Source of the DNA: an uncultured Opitutales bacterium
Lineage (GTDB): Bacteria > Verrucomicrobiota > Verrucomicrobiia > Opitutales > Intestinicryptomonadaceae
Direction of reading: 5' to 3'
DNA: 64,000 nucleotides
NCBI GenBank assembly: GCA_944389315.1
Contig: CALXLX010000012.1
Coordinates: 21,925-85,924 of the forward strand
How positions within the stretch are numbered: position 1 is the stretch's first letter; each line of letters opens with the position of its first letter. Below the pieces are notes generated by a model. That model ran no database searches. It was not told where the DNA came from and was given only the letters and a program-made list of their open reading frames with translations. This document shows, in pieces, positions 16,373-25,027 of this stretch. The translations under genes were made by a program, and so were the position numbers.

Positions 16373-18382
16373 TTATTTTGCCCTGCAAATTTCCGCCGCC
16401 GTCCTGGATATCACGTCTTCTTTTGTCATGTTCGATGTGTCTATTCTGACGGCCCCCTCAGGACACACCAACGGGGCGGTCTTGCGGCTCCTGTCCATGC
16501 GGTCGCGCGCGGAAATGGAGTCCGAAATGCCCTCTTTTGCGCGCCGCTGCGCGCGGGTTTGCTCGTCGGCGTCGAGGAATATTCTAACGTCGGCGTCGGG
16601 GAATATCACTGAGCCTATGTCGCGCCCCTCCATTATAAGGCCGGAGAACCCGTGCTCGCGCGCGTAGGAGGCCATGCTCCTCTGGTACCCCTTAAGAAAA
16701 TTCCTGACTGATGGCATGGAGGCAAATACGGACACCCTGTCGTTTACGGCCTTCGTGCGCAAATCTTCGTCTTTAACAAGCTCGCCGCAAAGCGTCATTC
16801 TCGCGGAGTTGGCGCGTTGCGGGTCGAACGCCGTGCCAAGCTTGAAATCTGACAGATAACCCTCGACGGCCGCCTCGTCCGCGTCTGCAAGCCCCGCATT
16901 TATAAGCGCGTAGGTCAGCGTGCGGTAGTGCGCGCCCGTGTCCACATGCATAAGATGCAGCATGTCCGAAACCGCCTTTGAGACGCTCGACTTGCCCACG
17001 GCCGCCCCGCCGTCAACGGCGACTGTCGTAAATTTTTCCGAAGCCACGCGAGCGGCGTCTAGCGTATCGAAGAAATTGTCCCACGTTTTAGAGACGCACT
17101 GCGGATCCTCTATGCTTATCCACGGAGTCCCGTCCCCGAAAATGTCCGCGCAGCCGAGTATCCCGAAACTCATCGCTATCCTGTGGTCCGAATATGTCTT
17201 TATGCGAACGGGCGTGTCCGATATCCCCTCGGGAAGAGCCTTGTGCGGGCAAATTTCCAGCGCGTCCTCCTCCTCGGATACGGCCAGGCATACCTTTCTA
17301 AGCTCCGCGGCCATGGCCGCCACCCTGTCTGTCTCCTGCGCGCGCGTATGCGATATGCCCTCTATCCTCAAGTTGCCGCCCAATGCCGCGGACGCGGCTG
17401 CGAGCGTCAAGAATGTGTCGGAAATGTCGGAGAAATTTATGCCCCCTCCGGCGTAGTTCCCCGCGGGGCGCTTGGCCCCGACGGCCAAAACGCCGTTTAG
17501 AATCTTCGACGTGCCAACCAGGGAGCAGCCGTGCAATACGTCGAGAAAACCCAAATCTCCCTGAAGGGAGCAGTTCGCAAAATTCTCCAGAAGGACCGCC
17601 CCGCCTGTCAGCGCCGGCAATATTGCAAAATAGCTTGCGGCGGTTGCGTCGGGCTCAACAAAGTAGGCGGACATTCTACGCTCGGGGCGCCGTGGAACTA
17701 TCTCGAAAACCCCGTCTGCCGGTCTGGAACATTGAAAGCCAAAGTCCGTCATCATGTTGACGGTCATCTCCACAAACGGGCGGGACACCGTCCCCTTCGA
17801 GAGCCTTACCAATGTCTTTTTCTCCGCCAGAGGCGCGGCCATCAGCAGCGCCGAGAGCAGCTGGCTCGACGCCGAAGCGTCTATGCAAACTTCGCCCCCC
17901 GCGAGGCCTCCCGCGCGCATCTTGAACGGAAAACAATCCCTCTGGCCGACGAACTCGAATTCCGAACCCTGCTCCCTGAGAGCGTCCATCAGGCCCTTCA
18001 TCGGGCGCTTGTACATTGCCTCGTCGGAGTCGAAAAAGTATTCTCCGCCCTTGTTCGCCGCGCAGAATGCCGTCACAAACCTTGCCGCCGTCCCCGCATT
18101 GCCGACAAAAAGCTCCGCCTGAAGGTTGGGCGCCGCCGATCCCTCAGCCGATATTTTTATGCTGCGCGCCTCCCTGTCTGACTCCACTACATAGCCGAGC
18201 CTTTTCAGGCAGTCCGCCATGATTATCGTATCGCGCGAAAACAGCGCGTTTTTTATTTCGAGCTCCCCTCCAGCTACCGCCGCGAGAATCATCGCGCGGT
18301 TGGTGATGCTCTTTGAGCCCGGAAGCGTCACGGACGCGCACGCGGGCTTTGCGAAAGGTTTTATGTCTTTAAATGAACTCAT
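16373..18382 (-). CDS. Fused EPSP synthase (AroA) and cytidylate kinase (Cmk)
   Basis: The 669-residue protein contains two complete enzymes. Residues 1 to about 443 are AroA: GSKSITNRAM, GNAGTAARFVTAF and KTYSDHRIAMSFG are shikimate-phosphate and PEP-binding motifs. From about residue 451 it is Cmk: AVDGGAAVGKSS is the Walker A loop, HVDTGAHYR binds CMP and MEGRDIGSVIFPDADVRIFL is conserved. AroA makes EPSP for chorismate; Cmk makes (d)CDP. The two pathways are unrelated, and the fusion probably arose by loss of a stop between neighbouring genes. It lies between tyrA and plsC in one operon. Confidence 0.95.
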   Translation of the reverse strand: MSSFKDIKPFAKPACASVTLPGSKSITNRAMILAAVAGGELEIKNALFSRDTIIMADCLKRLGYVVESDREARSIKISAEGSAAPNLQAELFVGNAGTAARFVTAFCAANKGGEYFFDSDEAMYKRPMKGLMDALREQGSEFEFVGQRDCFPFKMRAGGLAGGEVCIDASASSQLLSALLMAAPLAEKKTLVRLSKGTVSRPFVEMTVNMMTDFGFQCSRPADGVFEIVPRRPERRMSAYFVEPDATAASYFAILPALTGGAVLLENFANCSLQGDLGFLDVLHGCSLVGTSKILNGVLAVGAKRPAGNYAGGGINFSDISDTFLTLAAASAALGGNLRIEGISHTRAQETDRVAAMAAELRKVCLAVSEEEDALEICPHKALPEGISDTPVRIKTYSDHRIAMSFGILGCADIFGDGTPWISIEDPQCVSKTWDNFFDTLDAARVASEKFTTVAVDGGAAVGKSSVSKAVSDMLHLMHVDTGAHYRTLTYALINAGLADADEAAVEGYLSDFKLGTAFDPQRANSARMTLCGELVKDEDLRTKAVNDRVSVFASMPSVRNFLKGYQRSMASYAREHGFSGLIMEGRDIGSVIFPDADVRIFLDADEQTRAQRRAKEGISDSISARDRMDRSRKTAPLVCPEGAVRIDTSNMTKEDVISRTAAEICRAK

Positions 18383-18384
18383 GT

Positions 18385-19260
18385 TTATTTCGCATCGAGC
18401 CCGTTTCTGAATTTGCGGCCCGCCTCCAGCACGGAGTTTGTCATTTCAAAGTCAGATTCGTCCAGCGCTTTAATGAAGGAGTCTATCTTGCCGCGATAAT
18501 CCGCAAGGGCCTTTAGTATCTCCGTTTTGTTTGTGGATATTATGCTCCTCCACATGTCCGGGCTTCCCCCCGCCACCCTCGTCGTATCCCTAAACCCCGA
18601 TGACGCCGCAAACGCCAAGTCCGCCGCGTCGGGCTGTTCTCCCGTAAGGGCCGACAAATTCGCCGCGAGTATGTGCGGCAGATGGCTTATGCGCGCAACT
18701 ATTCTATCGTGCAAATCCGGCGTTATGGTTCTCGTATCGGAACCCAATGCCCTCCAAAGCTCGTCGAGCTTTTTTGCCGCGTCAAAAACTTTATCTCCCG
18801 CCCCCGCCGCCGGGGTGATGAAGCACGGCCTTCCGACGAACAGCTCCCCGCTTGCGTACTCCAGCCCGGATTTCTCCGAACCGGCCATGGGGTGGGAGCC
18901 CACAAACACTCCCGCAGAATCCTTAAAGGCGTCCTCCGCAACCGAGCACAGATGCGCCTTAGTGCTTCCCACATCCGTCACGATAGCGCCCCCCTTGAGG
19001 GCCGGGGCTATGAGCCTCATGTGCTCCTCTATGGCGTTTATCGTGGCGCACAGCACAACTAAGTCCGCGTCTTTTACGCACTGTTGGGGAGTTTCGGAAA
19101 CTTTGTCGCACCAGGCCTGCCGAAGGCATTTCTCACGAGTCGATTCGCTGCGCGACCAGACCTCCACGCTCTGCGCCGCGCCGAATTTTTTCAGCGCCTT
19201 TCCCAATGACGCTCCCAGCAATCCGGCGCCGAGTATGGCAACTTTCCGAAATAGTATCAT
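18385..19260 (-). CDS. tyrA: Prephenate dehydrogenase
   Basis: The 291-residue enzyme oxidises and decarboxylates prephenate to 4-hydroxyphenylpyruvate for tyrosine. The N-terminal Rossmann motif is ILGAGLLGASLG. DVGSTKAHL and GSHPMAGSEKSGLEYA bind substrate, and ISHLPHILAANL carries conserved histidines. There is no fused chorismate mutase and no ACT domain. It is the first gene of the operon tyrA-aroA/cmk-plsC; the next start is 2 bases after its stop. Confidence 0.93.
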   Translation of the reverse strand: MILFRKVAILGAGLLGASLGKALKKFGAAQSVEVWSRSESTREKCLRQAWCDKVSETPQQCVKDADLVVLCATINAIEEHMRLIAPALKGGAIVTDVGSTKAHLCSVAEDAFKDSAGVFVGSHPMAGSEKSGLEYASGELFVGRPCFITPAAGAGDKVFDAAKKLDELWRALGSDTRTITPDLHDRIVARISHLPHILAANLSALTGEQPDAADLAFAASSGFRDTTRVAGGSPDMWRSIISTNKTEILKALADYRGKIDSFIKALDESDFEMTNSVLEAGRKFRNGLDAK

Positions 19261-19625
19261 ATTTCCGAAATTAAAGCCTACGGCCGCTTAGGTTCAAATA
19301 AAAAATGCCCCAGGCCTTCTCGTTTTTTGTCTTGGCAGCCTCTTTTAAAACCTAAGGCGCCCTCGCGGCATGCAGCATGCATAGTTCTTGGAATGTTGCA
19401 TGAGTGTTTCTTTTAGGGTGGCGCGCATTCCCTCCGCAATGGGGGCATATATGACGGAATTCGCATGAAAAATAACCAGCGCGCGTTTTTTTATCCCGTC
19501 TTTTAGAAAAGTTGTATAAATACCGCTTAGGCGGCCTTCAAATACAAAAGGCGCGAACCCAATGTTCTATTGGGATTCGCGCCTGTCTTTCCGCGTCTAA
19601 TTTTAACGTCTATATAGTCCGAGCT
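19261..19625. other. Intergenic region with one terminator
   Basis: Between tyrA and the H1-tailed protein gene. Apart from the minus-strand terminator at 19541-19584 no gene, repeat or clear promoter was recognised. Confidence 0.6.
19541..19584 (-). terminator. Terminator of the H1-tailed protein gene
   Basis: AGGCGCGAACCCAAT pairs with ATTGGG-A-TTCGCGCCT, one bulged base, and on the minus strand is followed by TTTTGTATTTG. It lies about 40 bases after the stop of the 134-residue gene. Confidence 0.8.
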
Positions 19626-20030
19626 TTAGAAGCTGGGCGTGAGCCATGCCGTCTCGCCTACCGGGACGACAAGATCCTCTCCGCATGCCCATACGGAGTC
19701 GTTCAGCAGAATCTTGAACGATACCTGGGGATCCGAAATTTTCTTCTCCCAGAGCCATTCGTCGTCGTTGACGCACTGCATGAGCACGCCTTTGTCCCAG
19801 CTCAGACCGCCGCCGTTGCCGCGTATGTACAGCTGGTTGCCCCAGCCGGCGTCGAATTTCACGAAAACCCTTGTGAGGGTTCCCGCGGACGCGCATTTCT
19901 TCGTCGAGCAGGCAGCTTTCTTTGCGGGCTGCTTTGCCTCAGCCTTAACTGTGGCCTTCTTTGCGGCCGCCCTCTTCGGGGCTGCCGCAGGTTTTACAGC
20001 GGACGTTTTGTTTGTTTTCTTTTGAGCCAT
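19626..20030 (-). CDS. Small protein with histone-H1-like tail and starch-binding-like domain
   Basis: Of 134 residues, roughly the first 46 are almost only Lys, Ala, Pro and Thr (for example KPAAAPKRAAAKK), resembling the disordered tails of bacterial H1-like proteins. Residues 50-134 form a compact domain with YIRGNGGGLSWDKGVLM, WLWEKKI, VSFKILLND and a final VPVGE, the pattern of CBM20/CBM48-type immunoglobulin-fold modules. There is no signal peptide, so it should be cytoplasmic. A strong AAAGGA ribosome binding site precedes the ATG and a terminator follows, indicating a well expressed single gene. A role in glycogen or nucleoid binding is conceivable but not shown. Confidence 0.8.
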   Translation of the reverse strand: MAQKKTNKTSAVKPAAAPKRAAAKKATVKAEAKQPAKKAACSTKKCASAGTLTRVFVKFDAGWGNQLYIRGNGGGLSWDKGVLMQCVNDDEWLWEKKISDPQVSFKILLNDSVWACGEDLVVPVGETAWLTPSF

Positions 20031-20259
20031 TTTTTTCCTTTTTCAGTTGGAGAAATCACGCCTCAGAGCGTATGCTCCTTCGGTAAGCAATTCTCAATGA
20101 ACGATATTTCTGAACTTTTAAACAAAATATTCAAGCTTTTTTCGGATAAAAAATCATCCGAAAGAAAACCGCTCCGTGTGTTTGCAATATCGGAAAAATA
20201 CTCTTTCCCTTAAGCGGCCGTAAATTCCCAAGAAGCCGCTTTGCGCTTCCCTTGCGCGC

Positions 20260-20742
20260 CTATTGCGGTTTGCGCTCGTATAAATCTATGTCGAACAAAT
20301 CCGTCTCGCGAAGTTTTTTGGCGAATACGAAATCCTCTGATATGTCCGGAAAATGGACGTCCCCGTCAACAGTGCGCTTGACCACTGAAAGGTATATCTC
20401 TCCGCAGTAGGGCAGGGCCGCCATATATATCTGTTCGCCGCCGCAAATCCAGACCTGCCTCGGGTCGTCTGCATAGGCTTCGGCAAGAGCCTCTATGCTC
20501 GAAAACACCCGCGCTCCCTCCGCGCTCTTAAGCGTGCGGCTTATGACGACGTTCTCCCTGCCGGCAAGAGGCTTGGCGCCTATGCTCAGCCAGGTCTTCC
20601 TTCCGAAGACTATGACGCCTCCCATGGTCGTCTCCTTGAAGAACCTGAAATCTTCGCTTATCTTCCAGGGTATCTCCATGCCGCGCCCTATCACATTGTT
20701 CAGCGCTACGGCCGCTATTGCTTTAAAAGGATATTTTTTCAT
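20260..20742 (-). CDS. folA: Dihydrofolate reductase
   Basis: The 160-residue enzyme reduces dihydrofolate with [25 protein letters not shown] contains the folate-site Trp, followed by the Asp of ISED that matches E. coli Asp27. [16 protein letters not shown] and [12 protein letters not shown] are the NADPH-binding motifs. The ATG overlaps the thyA stop by four bases, so it is coupled to thyA, whose reaction generates its substrate. Confidence 0.95.
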   Translation of the reverse strand: MKKYPFKAIAAVALNNVIGRGMEIPWKISEDFRFFKETTMGGVIVFGRKTWLSIGAKPLAGRENVVISRTLKSAEGARVFSSIEALAEAYADDPRQVWICGGEQIYMAALPYCGEIYLSVVKRTVDGDVHFPDISEDFVFAKKLRETDLFDIDLYERKPQ

Positions 20743-21536
20743 ACGGCTATTGGCGCCTTTATAGACGGATACGGGTTGTAGCCGAGAATCTCTATGTCCT
20801 CGTAGACAAAATCCTCGAGCCTCTTTCTTTCCGGGTTGAGCTTAAGCTTGGGCAAAGGCCTCGGCTGCCTTGAAAGCTGAAGCTTAACCTGCTCAAAGTG
20901 GTTTTTATATATGTGCAAGTCCCCGAAGGTGTGCACAAACTCCCTCGGCTTTAGGCCGCATACCTGCGCGACCATAGCCGTCAGAAGCGCGTAGGAGGCT
21001 ATGTTGAACGGCACCCCCAAGAAAAGGTCTGCGCTGCGCTGGTACAGCTGGCAGCTCAGGCCGCCGTCGGAATCGACGTAAAATTGAAACAGTGCATGGC
21101 AGGGCGGCAGGGCCATGCCGTCCAACTCCCCCGGATTCCACGCGCAGACTATGTGCCTGCGGCCGAAAGGATCCTTCTTTATGCCCTCAACCAAACGGGA
21201 AATCTGGTCTATGCTCCCGCCGTCCGGAGTGCGCCAGTCGCGCCATTGGGCGCCGTAGACGCGGCCAAGGTCGCCGTTTGAGTCGGCCCATTCGTCCCAT
21301 ATCGTCACGCCGTTGTCGTGAAGGTACTTTATGTTGGTGTCGCCCTTTAAAAACCAGAGCAGCTCGTGGAATATAGAGCGCGTATGCAGCTTCTTCGTCG
21401 TAAGAAGAGGAAAGGAGTCCTGCAGGTCGAAACGCGCCTGCGCGCCGAATACGCCGCGCGTGCCTACGCCCGTCCTGTCGGAACGGTCGCGCCCCTTTTC
21501 CATCACAAGTCTAAGCAAGTCGAGGTATTCTTTCAT
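20739..21536 (-). CDS. thyA: Thymidylate synthase
   Basis: The 265-residue enzyme methylates dUMP to dTMP using methylene-tetrahydrofolate. Catalytic Cys lies in [31 protein letters not shown] and DLHIYKNH are the other signature motifs. The length matches E. coli ThyA. It is followed by folA with a four-base overlap, and preceded on the same strand by a possible 39-residue membrane peptide gene. Confidence 0.96.
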   Translation of the reverse strand: MKEYLDLLRLVMEKGRDRSDRTGVGTRGVFGAQARFDLQDSFPLLTTKKLHTRSIFHELLWFLKGDTNIKYLHDNGVTIWDEWADSNGDLGRVYGAQWRDWRTPDGGSIDQISRLVEGIKKDPFGRRHIVCAWNPGELDGMALPPCHALFQFYVDSDGGLSCQLYQRSADLFLGVPFNIASYALLTAMVAQVCGLKPREFVHTFGDLHIYKNHFEQVKLQLSRQPRPLPKLKLNPERKRLEDFVYEDIEILGYNPYPSIKAPIAV

Positions 21537-21573
21537 CTGTCTGCTCTCTTATCCCGAAACGCTCCGGCCTTTC

Positions 21574-21693
21574 TCATATAGAAAAAATTATGACAAACTG
21601 CAAAATGAACATCACGGCGACAAGCGCATAGACGAAGACGAAAAACTTGTCCGTCCTCATGCGCCTTGCGAGTTTCCTTTCGGTTTCTTTCAT
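21574..21693 (-). CDS. Possible 39-residue single-pass membrane protein upstream of thyA
   Basis: The frame from ATG 21693 to TGA 21574 encodes 39 residues: a basic start (MKETERKLARRMR) and one hydrophobic helix from about residue 17 to 39. The layout is that of a small inner-membrane protein with the basic end in the cytoplasm. It ends 37 bases before thyA on the same strand and could be the first gene of its operon. The ribosome binding site is weak, so this rests on amino acid composition and position alone. Confidence 0.4.
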   Translation of the reverse strand: MKETERKLARRMRTDKFFVFVYALVAVMFILQFVIIFSI

Positions 21694-21903
21694 TTTCGGC
21701 CAACAATTTGCCTTTTATTTATAAAAAGCGCAAGCCCTTAAATTTCCGTTCAGTTCTTTTGACTGTTTTATCCTACCCGGCGTTCAAATTGCGGCGTTTT
21801 TTTACGCCGACGATATTCCATTTTATTGGCAGTTTCTACCCACCCAAAAAATCTGCGAGAATCCGGACATGCCGTCTTTCCCCGCATGTCGACTTCATCA
21901 GGG

Positions 21904-23181
21904 CTAGAATTCCTTCCTGAAGACCTCGCCAATTATCTCCGCGCAGTTTTCAAGCTCGGCGTCATCGTGCGACAGGCTTAAGAAGCAGCTCTCGTACGGG
22001 CTCGGCGCAAAATATACGCCGCGTTTCAGGCAGCCTTTGAAGAACTTTTTGTAGTTCTTGGCGGAGCTTTTCATCGCCTGAGAGAAATTGTCAACCCTGT
22101 CCTCCGAAAAATACAGCCCGAACAACCCGCATGTCTTTGGAATCTGGAGCGCCACGCCGCGCTCCTTCGCGCAAGCCGATATTGCCTCCGTTATAAGATC
22201 CGTGCTTTTCTGCAGCCGCGCATGGGGCTTGTCTTCGAGTATCATCTCCAGAGCCGTTTTGCCCGCAGCCATCGCAAGCGGGTTTCCGCTGAGAGTGCCT
22301 GCCTGGTATACTGGCCCAAGAGGCGCGAGAAACTCCATTATATCCCTCCTTCCCGCGAAAGCCCCCACGGGGAGCCCGCCTCCTATGATTTTCCCGAGAG
22401 CGCAAAGATCGGGCATGACGCCCTCCTTCTGCTGCGCGCCGCCCTCGGCTATCCTGAAGCCGGTTATGACCTCGTCGAAAATCAGCAGCGCGCCGTATTC
22501 TTTTGTTATCCTCCTAAGCTCCTTGAGAAAACCGTTCTGCGGAAGCATGAGGCCCGCATTCGCGGGGTAGGGCTCCACTATGACGGCGGCAGTCTCGCCT
22601 CCGAATTTTGAGAAATACTCCTCGAGGGCGGGTATGTCGTTGTACTCCAGAACGCTTGTGAGCTTTGCAAGATCCTGCGGCACTCCGGCGCTGTCCGGGT
22701 TGCCAAACGTCAGCGCGCCGCTTCCCGCCTTGACGAGCAGGCTGTCGACATGCCCGTGGTAGCAGCCCGCAAATTTTACGATGCGGTCCCTGCCGGTGAA
22801 TCCGCGGGCCAGGCGCACGCAAGACATGGTTGCCTCCGTGCCGGAATTTGTCATGCGCACCATCTGCGCGCAGGGGACCATGTCCGTTATCAGCCTGGCC
22901 ATCTCGTATTCGGCCTGGCATGGAGCCCCGAAGCTCGTTCCGCTCTCCGCAGCCTTGACTACGGCCTCCCTTATGCGCGGGTTGTTGTGCCCGAATAGCG
23001 CGGGCCCCCATGTGCACACAAAGTCGAAATAGGTGTTCCCGTCCACGGTGTAGAGCTTCGCCCCGTCGGCCCTGCGCACGAAGAACGGGGTTCCTCCCAC
23101 GCTCTTAAACGCCCTGACGGGAGAGTTTACGCCGCCCGGAATAATTGCTTTGGATTTCTCGAACAATTCCTCGGAGTTCAT
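21904..23181 (-). CDS. hemL: Glutamate-1-semialdehyde 2,1-aminomutase
   Basis: The 425-residue PLP enzyme makes 5-aminolevulinate in the C5 haem pathway. GGVNSPVRAFKSVGG at the start, LLIFDEVITGFR (Asp for the pyridine nitrogen) and ALGKIIGGGLPVGAFAG (Schiff-base Lys) are clear HemL motifs. AGGA lies seven bases before the ATG. It follows nadE by 18 bases on the same strand, so the two are probably cotranscribed. Confidence 0.96.
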   Translation of the reverse strand: MNSEELFEKSKAIIPGGVNSPVRAFKSVGGTPFFVRRADGAKLYTVDGNTYFDFVCTWGPALFGHNNPRIREAVVKAAESGTSFGAPCQAEYEMARLITDMVPCAQMVRMTNSGTEATMSCVRLARGFTGRDRIVKFAGCYHGHVDSLLVKAGSGALTFGNPDSAGVPQDLAKLTSVLEYNDIPALEEYFSKFGGETAAVIVEPYPANAGLMLPQNGFLKELRRITKEYGALLIFDEVITGFRIAEGGAQQKEGVMPDLCALGKIIGGGLPVGAFAGRRDIMEFLAPLGPVYQAGTLSGNPLAMAAGKTALEMILEDKPHARLQKSTDLITEAISACAKERGVALQIPKTCGLFGLYFSEDRVDNFSQAMKSSAKNYKKFFKGCLKRGVYFAPSPYESCFLSLSHDDAELENCAEIIGEVFRKEF

Positions 23182-23199
23182 TAAAATTTCCTGCCTTTT

Positions 23200-24900
23200 T
23201 TATATATGGGTGTTTATTTTTCTTGCCAGTGGCATTCTGCGCCCCGTTCCGAACGCCAGGGAGGAAATTTTTATGCCGCAGGCAAACTGTTTGCGCTTGT
23301 ACTCGTTGCGCTCAACCTTGCCTATTACGTCGGAGACTACTGCCTTGTCGTACCCCCTCCGGCATATCTCCTCCTGCGGGAGCATCTCCTCTATGTAAAG
23401 GCGCAGTATCCCGTCTAAAATGTCGTAGGGCGGCAGGGAGTCCTGGTCCTTTTGCCCGACTCTCAGCTCTGCGCTCGGCGGCTTGTCTATCGTATTTTGC
23501 GGAATTAGGGTTTTGCCCCTGTTTATGTATTTTGAAAGCTCGTAGACTTCCGTTTTGTACAAATCGGATATGGGGGATAAAGCCCCGCAGGTATCCCCGT
23601 AGAGCGTGCAGTATCCGACGGCGCACTCGCTCTTGTTGCCAGTTGATAGGAGCATTGCGCCGAATTTGTTTGATATTGCCATGAGCGTAAGCCCCCTTGC
23701 CCTGGACTGTATATTCTCCTCCGTGACGTCCGCCTTAAACCCCGCGAATATCTCCGACAAAGCGTCCTCCGCGCCCGATACTATCGGGGCTATTGGCACT
23801 TTCCTGTATTCTATCCCGAGGTTTTCCGCCAGCCGGAGTGCGTCGGCCACGCTGTGGGAGCTCGATATAGCAGAGGGCATGGCCACCCCCAAAACGTTTT
23901 TCGGCCCGAGCGCCTCGGCCGCCAGGGCAGCCACGAGGGCAGAGTCTATCCCTCCGCTAAGCCCGAGCACGACCTTTGAAAAACCGCTCTTTCTTACAAA
24001 GTCCCTTATGCCCAGAACGAGCGCCGAGTGTATGTCGGCTATGGACGAGTAATCCGCCCCGTCCCCCTCCCGCGCGCCTATGTCGAAGGGATCCACCACT
24101 CTCATATCCTCGGAGAACTTCTTCAGGCATTTCTGCTCGTCCATGCCGCTCTTTGATACGCCCGCTCCCGCGAAAGCCCCGCTGCCCCCCGCAAAGATAA
24201 GGTCGTCATTCCCGCCGACGAGATTCGCCCAAACAAGGGGCACCCCCACATAGTCCGATACCCTGCATAGCATGGCTCCGGATTTCCTCACGTTGTCGTT
24301 CGTTTTGGAAAATACGCTCGCCGAGATGTTGACGAGCAAGTCGAAGGCTTTTTTCGCCTTTGGAGTTCCGTCGGGGTTGAAATTCTGCGCGCGCAGGCTT
24401 TGCAGGGGCTTGTATCCGGAGTACCTTTTTGACGTGGATACTTCGTCGAGAGTCCAAATGTCCTCGCAGATTGTCACGGCTATGCGCAGGCCCTTGAAGT
24501 CTATTATGCAATCGCTGTCTCCGGAATCGAATGTGCGGGGCTCGTCAAATACATCGTAATTTGGCATCAGAGCCTTGTCGTAGATTTTTACGACTTTCCC
24601 GTTTTCTATCCATGCGGCGGAATTGTGCGCCCCTATGGGCCCGCCGCTTTTGCGGATATACCCTATCAGGCAGGGCAGCGGAAGTTTTTCCGCAAGAGAT
24701 TCCAGCGCGCTTTGGCTCTGACTTACAAAAGCTTTGCGGAGAGCCAGGTCTTTTGGGGAAAGCCCTACGAGCGCAAGCTCGGGGAACAGCGCAAACTCTG
24801 CTCCCATGCCCTTTAGCCTTTCCGCCGCGTCGAGAATCTTTTTTGCGTTGCCCTCAAAATCGCAGGGGGTGGTGTCTATTTGGCCTATGCCTATTTTCAT
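23200..24900 (-). CDS. nadE: Glutamine-hydrolysing NAD+ synthetase
   Basis: The 566-residue protein has two domains. The N-terminal nitrilase-type glutaminase (about 1-265) shows the triad Glu in LFPELALVGL, Lys in YDKALMPNY and Cys in TICEDIW. The C-terminal synthetase has the ATP pyrophosphatase loop LGLSGGIDSALVAALA and STGNKSE. It converts nicotinate adenine dinucleotide to NAD+. The start MKIGIGQID (24900) matches the family; the frame stays open to 25029 but that overlaps the divergent esterase gene region. Confidence 0.95.
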   Translation of the reverse strand: MKIGIGQIDTTPCDFEGNAKKILDAAERLKGMGAEFALFPELALVGLSPKDLALRKAFVSQSQSALESLAEKLPLPCLIGYIRKSGGPIGAHNSAAWIENGKVVKIYDKALMPNYDVFDEPRTFDSGDSDCIIDFKGLRIAVTICEDIWTLDEVSTSKRYSGYKPLQSLRAQNFNPDGTPKAKKAFDLLVNISASVFSKTNDNVRKSGAMLCRVSDYVGVPLVWANLVGGNDDLIFAGGSGAFAGAGVSKSGMDEQKCLKKFSEDMRVVDPFDIGAREGDGADYSSIADIHSALVLGIRDFVRKSGFSKVVLGLSGGIDSALVAALAAEALGPKNVLGVAMPSAISSSHSVADALRLAENLGIEYRKVPIAPIVSGAEDALSEIFAGFKADVTEENIQSRARGLTLMAISNKFGAMLLSTGNKSECAVGYCTLYGDTCGALSPISDLYKTEVYELSKYINRGKTLIPQNTIDKPPSAELRVGQKDQDSLPPYDILDGILRLYIEEMLPQEEICRRGYDKAVVSDVIGKVERNEYKRKQFACGIKISSLAFGTGRRMPLARKINTHI

Positions 24901-25027
24901 CTCAGTTAAAAATTTTCGGGAATGGAATTTTTTCCCATTTTTGCCGCATTGCGAGACAATTTTCCCAAAAAGCTTTTCTCGTCCGTTTTTTGTTGCGCGC
25001 AGTTTTTTGCAAATGGATAATTGCGGC

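Noticed and set aside
20098..20214. Small plus-strand frame of 38 codons (MNDISELLNKIFKLF...)
   Set aside because: The ribosome binding site is weak, the frame contains an inverted repeat, and nothing supports translation. It is possible but not supportable.
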